From Ornithinimicrobium faecis (lineage in GTDB: Bacteria > Actinomycetota > Actinomycetes > Actinomycetales > Dermatophilaceae), in NCBI RefSeq assembly GCF_023923225.1, contig NZ_CP099489.1:1426001-1490000 (forward strand): a stretch of 64,000 bases of DNA, in the 5' to 3' direction. Below, one piece after another: positions 15,963 through 24,370 of this stretch; the first letter of the stretch is position 1, and every line of letters starts with the position of its first letter. The notes below the pieces were generated by a model. That model saw only the letters and a list, made by a program, of their open reading frames with translations, was not told the DNA's origin and searched no databases. The position numbers and the translations under genes were made by a program.

Positions 15963-16025
15963 GCCGGCCGCCGCCCCGATCTGGACGGCGGAGGCGCCAA
16001 GGACGTCACTGAAGGAATCTCGGCG

Positions 16026-17372
16026 CTACCCAACGTCGAGCGCGAGGATGTCCTCGATGGTCTCGCGGCGCACGATGACGCGTGCCTGCCCGCCCCGCAC
16101 CGCCACGACCGGCGGTCGCGGGGTGTGGTTGTACTGGCTGGACAGGCTCCGGCAGTAGGCACCGGTCGCCGCGACCGCGATCAGGTCACCGGGGGCGATG
16201 TCCGAGGGCAGCTCAGTGTCGCGCACCACGATGTCGCCGCTCTCGCAGTGTCGCCCAACGACTCTCGCGCGGACCAGCGCGGCGTCCGACACCCGATTGG
16301 CCAGCACACAGGTGTAGTCGGCACCATAGAGCGCGGGCCTGATGTTGTCGCTCATCCCGCCGTCGACCGAGACATAGGTGCGGGTGCTGCCGTCCTCGAG
16401 CGTGACGTCCTTGATGGTGCCCACCTCATAGAGCGTGATCGTGCTCGGCCCGACGATCGCGCGCCCCGGCTCGATCGAGACCCGAGGTCGCGGGTCGTCG
16501 CCGAGACGCTCGAACTCGCGGTCGACGCCAGCGGCCAGCTGCCGGGCCAGCTCAGCAGGGGTCAGGGGCGAGTCATCGGGGGAGTGGGCGATGCCGAAGC
16601 CGCCTCCGAGGTCGAGCTCAGGCAGCCGTATGCCGTGTGCCTGGTTGATCTGTCCGTGCAGCTGGATCAGTCGCTGGGCGGCCAGCTCGAAACCGGTGGT
16701 GTCCATGATCTGCGAGCCGATGTGGCTGTGCAGGCCGCGCAACTCGAGGGAGTCCGGGTGGGCCAGGACCGCCTCGACCGCGCGCTGCGCCGACCCGTCG
16801 GCCAGGCTGAAGCCAAACTTCTGGTCCTCGTGCGCCGTCGCGATGAACTCGTGCGTGTGCGCCTCGACGCCCACAGTCACGCGCAGGAGCACCTGGGCGC
16901 GCACCCCGAGATCGGCTGCGACGCAAGCCAGCAGGTCGATTTCGGTGAGGGAGTCGACGACAACCCGACCCACGGCATACTCCATCGCTTGTCGGAGCTC
17001 GGCGACGCTCTTGTTGTTGCCGTGCAACGTGATCCGCCCACCGGGGAAGCCGACGCGCTGGGCCACGGCGAGCTCCCCGCCGGAGCAGACGTCCAGGCCG
17101 AGTCCCTCCTCCTGCACCCAGCGGGCGACGGCCGAGCACAGGAACGCCTTGCCCGCGTAGTAGACGTCTGCGCCGCCGGTCACCGGGCCGAACGCGGTGG
17201 CGAAGCTGTCCCGGAAGGCCGCCGCACGGGACCGGAAGTCCTGCTCGTCCAGGACATAGGCCGGGGTGCCAAACTCCCGTGCCAGGGTGTGTGCGTCGAC
17301 GCCGTCAACCGTCAGGCACCCCCGCTCGTCCTGCGTGACGTTCTGGGGCCAGAGCGCGGGGTCCAGTGCCAT
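16026..17372 (-). CDS. lysA: Diaminopimelate decarboxylase
   Basis: A 448-residue fold-type III PLP enzyme that decarboxylates meso-diaminopimelate to L-lysine, the last step of lysine synthesis. The PLP lysine is Lys75 in DVYYAGKAFLC. HSHIGSQI, the glycine-rich GGGFGI, EPGRAIVGP, and CESGDIV near the end are family signatures. Length is normal. The ATG at 17372 has GATACT six bases upstream (leaderless type). It is not beside thrA or argS, its usual neighbours in actinobacteria, so it is alone here; the next gene (a kinase) is divergent. Confidence 0.92.
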   Translation of the reverse strand: MALDPALWPQNVTQDERGCLTVDGVDAHTLAREFGTPAYVLDEQDFRSRAAAFRDSFATAFGPVTGGADVYYAGKAFLCSAVARWVQEEGLGLDVCSGGELAVAQRVGFPGGRITLHGNNKSVAELRQAMEYAVGRVVVDSLTEIDLLACVAADLGVRAQVLLRVTVGVEAHTHEFIATAHEDQKFGFSLADGSAQRAVEAVLAHPDSLELRGLHSHIGSQIMDTTGFELAAQRLIQLHGQINQAHGIRLPELDLGGGFGIAHSPDDSPLTPAELARQLAAGVDREFERLGDDPRPRVSIEPGRAIVGPSTITLYEVGTIKDVTLEDGSTRTYVSVDGGMSDNIRPALYGADYTCVLANRVSDAALVRARVVGRHCESGDIVVRDTELPSDIAPGDLIAVAATGAYCRSLSSQYNHTPRPPVVAVRGGQARVIVRRETIEDILALDVG

Positions 17373-17492
17373 GGCGTGAGTATCTCGTGTCGCTGGTTGG
17401 GGTCAGGCGGGGACCTGTCCACCCGTGGTCGGAGACGGTGCACCAGCCCCTGGTCGGATCCCTCCCCGACGCGATATCGGTAGCCTCCCACC

Positions 17493-18602
17493 ATGGCTGG
17501 GGAACAGCGGGTGCTTGAGCGCGGGACCGACTATGCCCGCGTCGGCATCGGCGTCCTCGCGCTGGTCTTCGTGCCGGTCGCGGCCCTCAGCGAACCCTCC
17601 AGGTGGTGGTTCGTGCTGGCGCTGGTGGCGGGTGCGCTGGGCGTGGTGGTCTGGGCGTTCCTGGGGGTGCCGGCGCAGGCCGTCGCGGTCCCCGTCGTGC
17701 TGCTGGTCTCGATCTCTCAGGCCGAGTCGCGACTGGAGCCCGGTCTGTTCGTGCTGTGCCTGCTCGCGATCGCGCTCACCGGCTGGTCCGACCTGAATGT
17801 GACCACCGTCCTGCTCGTGCTGCTCACGGCAGCCGCGCCGGTGATCGTGGCGATGCTGCAGGACGAGCACGGGATCTCAGGCGGCGTCTGGGTGATGGGA
17901 GTCGTGTTCCCGGCCCTGATGGGCTGGGCCTTCCACCGGCAGGAGAAGATGGCCGCCGAGTTGGACGCCGCGCGCATGGCGCTCGCCGAGCAAGCCGTGC
18001 TGGAGGAACGGCGCCGGATCGCCCGGGACGTGCACGACCTGGTGGGCCACGGTCTGGCCGCCATGATGCTGCAGATCACCGGTGCGCGGCACGTGCTCGA
18101 TCGTGACGTCGAGGAGGTCCGCGAGGCGCTGACCTCGGCGGAGGACATCGGCCGCCGCACGCTCGGGGACCTGCGCCGCACCGTCGGGAGCCTGCGTGAC
18201 GAGGGTGGCCTCCAGGCACCGATCGAGGGGCTCGGGCAGGTCTCCGGTCTGGTCGATGACGCCCGATCCAGCGGCCTGCGGGTGGAGCTGGTGACCAGCG
18301 GACCCCAGGACGAGGTCGATCAGGCCGTCGGGCTCACGCTGTTCCGGATCGCCCAGGCGGCCCTGGCCAACGCCGTGATCCACGCACCGGCGGCACGCAC
18401 CGTGGTCACCAGTGCCGTGACCAGCGACGACGCGACACTGGAGGTGCTCAGTGCCGGCCCGTTGCGGCCTCGCGACCCGCACGAGGTGCGTGGGCACTAC
18501 GGGCTGCGGGGGATGCAGGAGCGCGCCGAGGTCGTCGGTGGTGAGTTCTCCGCCGGTCCGGTCCCGCAGGGTTGGCTCGTGCGCTGCCGAGTGGCCCGGT
18601 GA
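17493..18602 (+). CDS. Sensor histidine kinase (NarL/LuxR-type partner)
   Basis: A 369-residue membrane kinase. Residues about 15-145 form five or six hydrophobic helices without a large external domain, as in intramembrane-sensing kinases. The HisKA_3 motif EERRRIARDVHDLVGHGLAA puts the phospho-accepting histidine at 181. The ATP domain retains NAVIHAP (N box) and GHYGLRGMQERAEVVGG (G box) but its D box is weak (LSAGPL). TAGCCT lies six bases before the ATG. The response regulator and an ABC exporter follow on the same strand, so it probably senses the exported compound or envelope stress. Confidence 0.88.
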   Translation: MAGEQRVLERGTDYARVGIGVLALVFVPVAALSEPSRWWFVLALVAGALGVVVWAFLGVPAQAVAVPVVLLVSISQAESRLEPGLFVLCLLAIALTGWSDLNVTTVLLVLLTAAAPVIVAMLQDEHGISGGVWVMGVVFPALMGWAFHRQEKMAAELDAARMALAEQAVLEERRRIARDVHDLVGHGLAAMMLQITGARHVLDRDVEEVREALTSAEDIGRRTLGDLRRTVGSLRDEGGLQAPIEGLGQVSGLVDDARSSGLRVELVTSGPQDEVDQAVGLTLFRIAQAALANAVIHAPAARTVVTSAVTSDDATLEVLSAGPLRPRDPHEVRGHYGLRGMQERAEVVGGEFSAGPVPQGWLVRCRVAR

Positions 18603-18608
18603 TGGTGA

Positions 18609-18672
18609 CCCAGTGAGGGAGTTGCCCAGTGAGAGGGTGGCCCAGTGAGAGAGTGGCCCGATGAGCCGGAGG
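18609..18672 (+). repeat. Four 16-bp tandem repeats between kinase and regulator genes
   Basis: Units begin at 18609, 18625, 18641 and 18657 with the core CCCAGTGAG (CCCGATGAG in the last). Each unit contains overlapping GTG and TGA codons and a purine-rich GAGGGAG/GAGAGGG-like stretch. The last unit supplies the GGAGGGG ribosome-binding site of the response regulator. Confidence 0.7.
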
Positions 18673-18677
18673 GGAGC

Positions 18678-19349
18678 ATGATCCGCGTCGTGCTGGTCGA
18701 TGACCAGCCGATCGTGCGGGCCGGCGTGGGGCGGATCCTCGGTCACGAGGACGGGTTCGAGATCGTCGCCGAGTGCGGGGACGGTCGGGAGGCCCTTGCC
18801 GCCGTGTCCGAGCACCGGCCCGACGTGGTGCTGATGGACATCCGGATGCCGGTGATGGATGGTGTCGAGGCCACCCGCGAGATCAGTCGGCTGGCGGATC
18901 CGCCGCCGGTCCTGGTGCTCACCACCTTTGACGAGGACGACGTGCTGTGGGGCGCGATCGAGGCCGGGGTCAGCGGCTTCCTGCTCAAGGACGCCTCCGC
19001 CGATGACCTGATCGCCGCCACTCGCGCGGTCGCGGCCGGGGGAGCCTGGTTTGACCGGTCCGTCGCGCCGCGAGTGCTGGAGGCTTATCGCGGCAGGGTC
19101 GCACCGGCCAACCGGGAGCGGCAACGCCTCGAGCAGCTCACCGAGCGTGAGAACGCCGTGCTGCGCCTGATGGCCCGCGGCGCCGCCAACCAGGAGATCA
19201 GTCAGGCGCTGCATGTGAGTGAGGCAACGGTGAAGTCGCACATCGGCGCGATCTTCGCCAAGCTCGGCGTCCGGGATCGCGCGGCTGCCATCGTGTTCGC
19301 GTTTGACCACGGGGTCGTCGCGATTGGTGAGGACCCGCGGGAGCACTGA
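18678..19349 (+). CDS. NarL/LuxR-family response regulator
   Basis: A 223-residue regulator. The receiver has acidic residues at 9-10, phospho-acceptor Asp54 in VVLMDIRMPVMDG, and Lys105 in FLLKDAS. The C-terminal LuxR helix-turn-helix spans about residues 155-205 (LTERENAVLRLMARGAANQE, VSEATVKSHIGAIFAKLGV). The ATG at 18678 follows a strong GGAGGGG site. It partners the kinase just upstream and is likely to control the ABC exporter downstream (124-base gap). Confidence 0.9.
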   Translation: MIRVVLVDDQPIVRAGVGRILGHEDGFEIVAECGDGREALAAVSEHRPDVVLMDIRMPVMDGVEATREISRLADPPPVLVLTTFDEDDVLWGAIEAGVSGFLLKDASADDLIAATRAVAAGGAWFDRSVAPRVLEAYRGRVAPANRERQRLEQLTERENAVLRLMARGAANQEISQALHVSEATVKSHIGAIFAKLGVRDRAAAIVFAFDHGVVAIGEDPREH

Positions 19350-19472
19350 GCCGCGCTGGGGGCCGAGCTCATGGCGGGGCTGCTGGGGGCGGGGCATCTC
19401 CTCCCCAGGGTGGAACCCAGCACTAACCCGCAGCCCGATGTGCCGCGACCTCTCGCTGGGGAGGCTGGAGGC

Positions 19473-20471
19473 ATGAACACACAGACGCTGTCACCGACAG
19501 CCCCACACAGTGATCCGGCTCTCGAGCCCGAGACAGGTGCACCCCCGGTGGACCCCGATGCGGACTCCGTCATCGAGGTGCGTGACCTCACCAAGTCCTA
19601 TGGCGACCGCTCCGTGATCCGCAACCTGGACCTCTGCGTCCGACGCGGTGAGATCTTCGGGATCCTCGGGCCCAACGGCGCCGGCAAGACCACCACGGTC
19701 GAGACCATCCAGGGTCTGCGGCACGCCGACTCCGGACACGTCCGGGTGCTCGACCTCGACCCCGTCCGCGACCGTCAGCGGTTGCGCTCCCAGGTCGGCT
19801 CGCAGCTGCAGTCCTCCTCGTTGCCCGAGCGGCTCCGGGTGGGGGAGGCCCTGCGCACGTTTGCTCGCCTGGCCGGTGACGTCGTCGACTGGCGGGAGGC
19901 CCTGGAGACCTGGGGTCTCACCCACCTCCGGCGCTCTGCCTTCGGTGGCCTCTCCGGCGGTGAGAAGCAGCGACTGTTCATCGCGCTCGCCCTCATCAAC
20001 AACCCGCAGGTCGTCTTCCTCGACGAGCTCACCCAGGGGCTGGACCCCGCTGCGCGCCGAGAGACCTGGGCACTGATCCGCCAGGTCCGCGACCGCGGCG
20101 CCACGGTGGTGCTGGTCAGTCACTACATGGACGAGGTGGAGCAGCTCGCAGACCGGGCGGCCGTCCTCCACGAGGGCCGGATCACCGTCTGTGACACGCC
20201 GGCCAACCTGGTGGCCAGGGCCGACGGTGACGTGCGCACCCGCTTCACGCTCCCGCCCGGTCAGCAGCACAGCAGGCTCGAGAGCCTCCCCGGGGTCCTG
20301 ACGGTCTCGCGGGAGGGAACCCGCACCGAGGTTGTCGGGGACCGGACCACACCGGTCCGGGTGGCTGCAGAACTGGCGCGCCTCGGCATACTCCCCGAGG
20401 ACCTGACCGTCGTCCGACCCACGCTGGAGGATGTCTTTGTCCAGCTGACCTCCGGGGAGGTGGCGGCATGA
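19473..20471 (+). CDS. ABC transporter ATP-binding protein (ABC-2/DrrA-type exporter)
   Basis: A 332-residue ATPase. Walker A is GPNGAGKTTT, the signature motif is LSGGEKQRL, Walker B is VVFLDELTQGLD, and the switch His is in LVSHYMDEVE. The N-terminal 35 residues before VIEVRDLTKSYG are Pro/Thr-rich and may be disordered. A C-terminal extension (about residues 255-330) resembles the DrrA-type domain. The permease start overlaps its stop by ATGA. Export of a lipid, antibiotic or peptide is typical. The start chosen is ATG 19473; the frame is open further upstream. Confidence 0.87.
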   Translation: MNTQTLSPTAPHSDPALEPETGAPPVDPDADSVIEVRDLTKSYGDRSVIRNLDLCVRRGEIFGILGPNGAGKTTTVETIQGLRHADSGHVRVLDLDPVRDRQRLRSQVGSQLQSSSLPERLRVGEALRTFARLAGDVVDWREALETWGLTHLRRSAFGGLSGGEKQRLFIALALINNPQVVFLDELTQGLDPAARRETWALIRQVRDRGATVVLVSHYMDEVEQLADRAAVLHEGRITVCDTPANLVARADGDVRTRFTLPPGQQHSRLESLPGVLTVSREGTRTEVVGDRTTPVRVAAELARLGILPEDLTVVRPTLEDVFVQLTSGEVAA

Positions 20472-21262
20472 CCACCGCGACCGCGACCGCCCCACTGGCC
20501 CGCCCGTTGTCGCCGGTGCGGAGTCTGCTGACGATGACCGGGCTGGAGACGCGGCTGCTCACCCGCGAGTGGGCACCGATGCTGTTCGCCTTCATCTTCC
20601 CGCCCATGATGATGCTCGTCCTGGCTGGTGTGTTCGCCGCCGATGACGGCGAGGAGTTCTTGCACCTCAACGGGACCGACTACTACATCGCGACCTATCT
20701 CGGCGTGCCGATGGCCGCCGTTGCCCTGATCGGACTGCCGGTCGCGTTGGCTGGCTATCGCGAGCGCGGCGTGCTGCGGCGGCTGTCGGCCTCCGGGGTC
20801 TCCCGACTCACCGTGATCGGCTCGCAGGTGCTGGTGACGGCCCTGCTGGTGGTCATTGGCGCGGCGCTCGTCCTGGCCGTCGCGGCGCCGGTCTATGGCC
20901 TGCCGGAGGTGCAGAACCTGGGCGGTGTCATCGGGGCGTTCGCGCTGGGCGCGGCGATGATGCTGGTGCTCGGGGTGGCTCTTGGCCTGCTCGTGTCCAC
21001 TGCCCGCTCCGCTCAGGCGCTGGGTCTGCTGCTGTTCATGCCGATGTGGCTGCTCGGTGGTGGTGGTCCGCCGGCGGGTGTGATGACCGGCCCGATGCAG
21101 ACGATCTCCGACTTCCTGCCGCTGACACCGGTGACGACCGCAGTGCGCGAGTCCTGGCTGGTGGGCGGCGACGTCAGCGGGCCGCTGCTGCAGGCCGCCG
21201 CCTGGCTCGTCGGGGGACTCGTGCTGGTGGCCCTGCTGCTGTGGAGGTGCGGGCGCGAGTGA
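20468..21262 (+). CDS. ABC-2 type transporter permease
   Basis: A 264-residue membrane protein with six hydrophobic helices and the ABC-2 signature region (SDFLPLTPVTTAVRESWLVGG). The first helix follows a cytosolic start (TRPL then LLTMTGLETRLLTREWAPM). The ATGA overlap with the ATPase gene couples translation. With the kinase and regulator upstream it completes a four-gene sensing-and-export unit. The sigma-factor pair that follows is convergent, 11 bases away. Confidence 0.87.
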   Translation: MTTATATAPLARPLSPVRSLLTMTGLETRLLTREWAPMLFAFIFPPMMMLVLAGVFAADDGEEFLHLNGTDYYIATYLGVPMAAVALIGLPVALAGYRERGVLRRLSASGVSRLTVIGSQVLVTALLVVIGAALVLAVAAPVYGLPEVQNLGGVIGAFALGAAMMLVLGVALGLLVSTARSAQALGLLLFMPMWLLGGGGPPAGVMTGPMQTISDFLPLTPVTTAVRESWLVGGDVSGPLLQAAAWLVGGLVLVALLLWRCGRE

Positions 21263-21273
21263 GCGGTCCAGGC

Positions 21274-21942
21274 TCAGCCCCAACCGGGTGGGTGGTCGTA
21301 GGTCTCCAGTTCCAGCGGGAACCCGTCCTGCACCTGCACGACGACCCACGTGGTGTCCTCGCTCACCTCGAGGGTGAGTTGATCTCGGTGGCCGCCGTCA
21401 GTGGTTGCCGTGATCTGCGCCGGTCCGGGCGGCACCTCCAGCCCATATCGGAAGATCGTTGTCAGATAACAGTCGGATGCCGTGGTCGGCACGCGGACGG
21501 TCAGTGCCGACTGGCCATTGATGTCGATCTGCACCGACGTCGGGACGTCCTGGACGTTGGCGATGTCGATCGCGACGGTGACCTTCTGCCCTGGGTCCTC
21601 CGTTAACAGGTGAGCACCGAAATCGCTCTCGCCCAGTTCAGTCGGGGGCTCCTGTGGATTGCCGCAGTTGTCGAGGGACGGGCCTGGGGGTGGGGCAGTC
21701 GCCGTGGGCCCGGGTGCTGTCTGACTCGTAGTGTTGCCGGCAGGGAGGATGGGCTCTTGGGCCCCGCCGTCGATCTGGGTGATCCCGATGACCAGTGCGA
21801 CCCCTGCTGCGGCGAGGGAGCCGATGCCCAGGTTGCGGTTCCGACGGTGCCGGTGAGCTTGCTGCCACACCCCAGTGACGAGGTCAGTGTCTGCGGCGTC
21901 GGAGGCGCCGCGGGTCAACAGTTCACGGATGTCCTCGTTCAT
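21274..21942 (-). CDS. Single-span membrane protein, probable partner of the sigma factor
   Basis: A 222-residue protein. A short cytosolic N-terminus (MNEDIRELLTRGASDAADTD) leads to one transmembrane helix (about residues 38-56), then a Pro/Thr/Gln-rich spacer and an external beta-rich domain with two cysteines (in LDNCGNPQ and TASDCYL). It overlaps the sigma-factor stop by ATGA. Streptomyces SigE-family operons often have such a membrane partner, and this could act as an anti-sigma or sensor. No zinc-anti-sigma (HxxxCxxC) motif is visible. Confidence 0.65.
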   Translation of the reverse strand: MNEDIRELLTRGASDAADTDLVTGVWQQAHRHRRNRNLGIGSLAAAGVALVIGITQIDGGAQEPILPAGNTTSQTAPGPTATAPPPGPSLDNCGNPQEPPTELGESDFGAHLLTEDPGQKVTVAIDIANVQDVPTSVQIDINGQSALTVRVPTTASDCYLTTIFRYGLEVPPGPAQITATTDGGHRDQLTLEVSEDTTWVVVQVQDGFPLELETYDHPPGWG

Positions 21943-22451
21943 CGGATCTCCTCTCCGTCCAGGCTCTCCTGCTCAAGTGCCAACTCCTCGCGGAGGCGAC
22001 GCAGAGCGGCGTGGGCCTGGCTCTTGACCGTGCCGGCGCTCACGCGGAGGGTCTCGGCGATCTCCTGCTCGGACCGGTCCTCGTAGTAGCGCAGCACCAG
22101 CACCGCACGCTGCTTGACCGTGAGTCGTTGGAGCGCGGCGCGGACGTCGGCGCCGGAGAGCCAGTCCTCGGTGGTCGGTGCAGCGATGACCTCGGGAAGT
22201 TCAGCGCGCGAGGGCTCTCGAGAGTGTCGGCGCCACCGGGTCATCGCACCGTTGTAGATGACGCGGCGGGCGTAGGCGTCGGGCGCCTCGTCACGCAGGC
22301 GCGACCACCTCTCAGCGACTTTCAGGAAAGCGTCCTGCACCAGGTCCTCGGCCGAGGACTGGTCGCCGGTCAGCAGCAGGGCGGAGCGCAGCCACGATCG
22401 CTGTCGGGCGCTGGCCCACGCAACGAACTCGCCCTCCAAGTTCTGGCTCAC
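21939..22451 (-). CDS. RNA polymerase ECF sigma factor, SigE family (SigE/M-type)
   Basis: A 170-residue sigma-70 group IV factor. Region 2 has LLTGDQSSAEDLVQDAFLKV and ARRVIYNGAMTRWRRH; region 4 has ALQRLTVKQRAVLVLRYYED followed by EIAETLRVSAGTVKSQAHAA. The start is GTG 22451, chosen because AAAGGAGG lies 6 bases upstream; the extra 17 residues of the longer frame are not family-like. The following gene overlaps by 4 bases. Confidence 0.88.
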   Translation of the reverse strand: MSQNLEGEFVAWASARQRSWLRSALLLTGDQSSAEDLVQDAFLKVAERWSRLRDEAPDAYARRVIYNGAMTRWRRHSREPSRAELPEVIAAPTTEDWLSGADVRAALQRLTVKQRAVLVLRYYEDRSEQEIAETLRVSAGTVKSQAHAALRRLREELALEQESLDGEEIR

Positions 22452-22559
22452 TGATGGCCTCCTTTGCCCACCTAACGGTGAGATGCCCTCCGAGGTTGGC
22501 ACCGCGTCCGATGAATTCTGGCCGGTGAGCGCGAGTTGTGTGTGAGCTTCGCGTATCCG

Positions 22560-23072
22560 TCAACCACGGTTGGCGTTGGCGTGCAGCAACTTCAGGTGGT
22601 TGATCTCGGCGAGATTCTTGGTCAACTCGAAGTTCACCCAGCCCGCGACGAACCATAGGGGCTGGGGCTCGGGCATCAACCCTCTCACGGGATGGTCGAG
22701 ATCGGCAGTGGCGAGGATGCCGTCCCAGGCCGTCTTGGTGGCGAGGATGCCGTCGGTGCCGCCGCTCCAGCGATGCTCCTCCGGTGGAGTCTTTGGGCGT
22801 TCCTCGACGACGGCCACCGCGTCGGCCCACCACCACTCGATGTGCCAGAGGATCCACGCGATCGTGACGTCCGGGATCGGTGGGTTCTCCTCGTCGGGCC
22901 AGTCGGCGACCCACCCCTGGTCGGAGCGCCGAACGGTGCAGGCGTTGCCGGAAGGCTCCCAGAGTGCGAGGTCCTCATCGATCTGATCGACGACGAATGC
23001 CTCGGCGAACCGCCAGGCGATGTCGAGTTGTCGGGTGAGCAGGGCGCGCCGGTCCCCGGTGTCGTGGCTCAT
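22560..23072 (-). CDS. DinB superfamily protein
   Basis: A 170-residue protein: RRALLTRQLDIAWRFAEAFV, then WEPSGNACTVRR, TIAWILWHIEWWWADAV, AGWVNFELTKNLAEINHLK. The conserved His residues (WHIEW and INHLK) fit DinB metal ligands. The start at 23072 has TTGGAT six bases upstream; an earlier ATG four codons before is possible. It is divergent from the LLM oxidoreductase unit. The 107-base gap to the sigma gene shows nothing else. Confidence 0.75.
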   Translation of the reverse strand: MSHDTGDRRALLTRQLDIAWRFAEAFVVDQIDEDLALWEPSGNACTVRRSDQGWVADWPDEENPPIPDVTIAWILWHIEWWWADAVAVVEERPKTPPEEHRWSGGTDGILATKTAWDGILATADLDHPVRGLMPEPQPLWFVAGWVNFELTKNLAEINHLKLLHANANRG

Positions 23073-23135
23073 GGGGTCATCCAAGCAGTCCAGTGCTGAC
23101 GCCTCAGGCTCGTCGGTCCGTGGCAGACTCGATTG

Positions 23136-23219
23136 ATGACCGACTCACGAAGCAATCTGCTCTCCGCTGCCGGAGACAGCCACCGTGCAGCAGTCCGTCC
23201 TGAGCGAGGCACCAAGTGA
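23136..23219 (+). CDS. Mini-ORF (27 aa) translationally coupled to the LLM oxidoreductase
   Basis: ATG 23136 lies six bases after CAGACT (23124-23129), the leaderless geometry common in this window. The frame encodes 27 residues (starting MTDSRSNLLSAAGDSHR) and its TGA (23217-23219) overlaps the GTG start of the next gene at 23216. The downstream GTG has no Shine-Dalgarno sequence. I infer a leader peptide that feeds ribosomes into the main gene. No recognisable domain. Confidence 0.5.
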   Translation: MTDSRSNLLSAAGDSHRAAVRPERGTK

Positions 23220-24082
23220 CCCGCGTCGGCGCCGTTTTCAGCCCGTATCACAACGCGCCCGAGGCGCTCCGGCCCGCGGTGGAGGTGGCCGAGGGGGCCG
23301 GCGTCCCAGAGGTGTGGCTCTGGGAGGACTGCTTCCGCGAGTCGGCCTACGCCTCCGTGGCGGCCGCGCTGGCATGGACGAAAGACCTGCGCATCGGTCT
23401 GGGGATCACGCCGATCCCGCTGCGCAATGTCGCGGTGACCGCCATGGAGATCGCGACGATCGAGCGGATGTTTCCCGGCCGGTTCTATCCAGGGCTGGGG
23501 CACGGTGTGCTGCCGTGGATGGCGCAGGCCGGTGTCCGCCCGGACTCGCCGATGACCCTGATGCGCGAATACGTCCCGGTCCTGCGGTCGTTGCTGCCGG
23601 GGGAGGAGGTGACGGTCTCTGGGCGTTACGTCACTGTGGACAAGGTGCGGCTCGAGTGGCCGCTGGAGACGGCGCCTCCCGTCTATGCCGCCGGTGTCGG
23701 CCCCAAGACGTTGGCCCTCACCGGAGAGGTCGCTGACGGGACGATCCTCGTCTCCGGCCTGTCCGTGACGGAGGTCGGCGAGCGGGTCCGCATGATTGGT
23801 GAGGCCCGCGCTGCTGCCGGTCGTGATGGTTCTGCGGAGATCGTGGCATATGTCGACACTGCGTTCGGCAGTGGAGCGCAGGAGCGCGTGGCGGCCGCGC
23901 TGGGCGATGCCGGCACGGACGACGACCGCGGAGTGTGGGGGGAGCCAGCTGACGTCGCGGCGGCTGTGCGACGGTTCGCGGAAGCGGGGGCAGACGCTGT
24001 GATCCTGTCACCGGTGACCGGCGAGCCCGACTTCCACGAGTTCCTGCGTGCGACCGGCGAGGTCTCCAGACTCGTCGGCTGA
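23216..24082 (+). CDS. LLM-class flavin-dependent oxidoreductase
   Basis: A 288-residue TIM-barrel F420- or FMN-linked oxidoreductase: MTRVGAVFSPYHNAPEALRP, then GLGITPIPLRNVAVTAMEIA, FPGRFYPGLGHGVLPWM, PPVYAAGVGPKTLALTGEVADG. This is the luciferase-like (LLM) family; F420-dependent members are common in actinobacteria. The substrate is unknown. The start is the GTG overlapping the mini-ORF stop. Confidence 0.87.
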   Translation: MTRVGAVFSPYHNAPEALRPAVEVAEGAGVPEVWLWEDCFRESAYASVAAALAWTKDLRIGLGITPIPLRNVAVTAMEIATIERMFPGRFYPGLGHGVLPWMAQAGVRPDSPMTLMREYVPVLRSLLPGEEVTVSGRYVTVDKVRLEWPLETAPPVYAAGVGPKTLALTGEVADGTILVSGLSVTEVGERVRMIGEARAAAGRDGSAEIVAYVDTAFGSGAQERVAAALGDAGTDDDRGVWGEPADVAAAVRRFAEAGADAVILSPVTGEPDFHEFLRATGEVSRLVG

Positions 24083-24101
24083 TCCGCACGGGGCGTGGCA
24101 G

Positions 24102-24281
24102 CTACCGCGCTCCTCCGTCAGAGCCCGGTTTCGGGTCGACCGTTGCCTCGTTCAGCGGTGGCTCCGAGGAGACGTTGTCCTCGGTGACTTCGGCCTCGGC
24201 AGCTGCGGCTTCTTCGTCGGCATACTCAGCGCGGATCGATGCCACTTTCTGTGCAAGGTGTGACTTCTGATCTGTGGTCAT
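24102..24281 (-). CDS. Small acidic hypothetical protein
   Basis: A 59-residue protein: MTTDQKSHLAQKVASIRAEY then an Ala/Glu-rich, Asp-rich tail (EEAAAAEAEVTEDN), probably helical then disordered. ATG 24281 has AGGAG six bases upstream, favouring it over the ATG two codons earlier. No family recognised. It faces away from the ROK repressor gene. Confidence 0.55.
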   Translation of the reverse strand: MTTDQKSHLAQKVASIRAEYADEEAAAAEAEVTEDNVSSEPPLNEATVDPKPGSDGGAR

Positions 24282-24336
24282 GGGCATCTCCTGCCTTCGA
24301 CGGCCTGTGAGTTCGGCTCCGCTGCCACGATAGCTC

Positions 24337-24368
24337 TTGACAAAGTTAGTTAGGCTGCCATACTAACT
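24337..24368 (+). promoter_or_regulatory. Promoter with overlapping inverted-repeat operator of the ROK repressor
   Basis: TTGACA (24337-24342), a 16-base spacer and CATACT (24359-24364) form a good promoter whose start would be the ATG at 24371 (leaderless). AGTTAGT (24344-24350) and ACTAACT (24362-24368) form an inverted repeat, 11 bases between arms, covering the spacer and the -10. This would suit autorepression by the ROK protein. Confidence 0.65.
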
Positions 24369-24370
24369 GC

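Noticed and set aside
16125..17483. Long open frame antisense to lysA
   Set aside because: It mirrors the lysA codons on the other strand and has no family motifs; GC-rich coding DNA keeps antisense frames open.
24102..24281. Small acidic protein as an antitoxin
   Set aside because: It has no DNA-binding or toxin-binding motif and no partner gene, so I left it as hypothetical.
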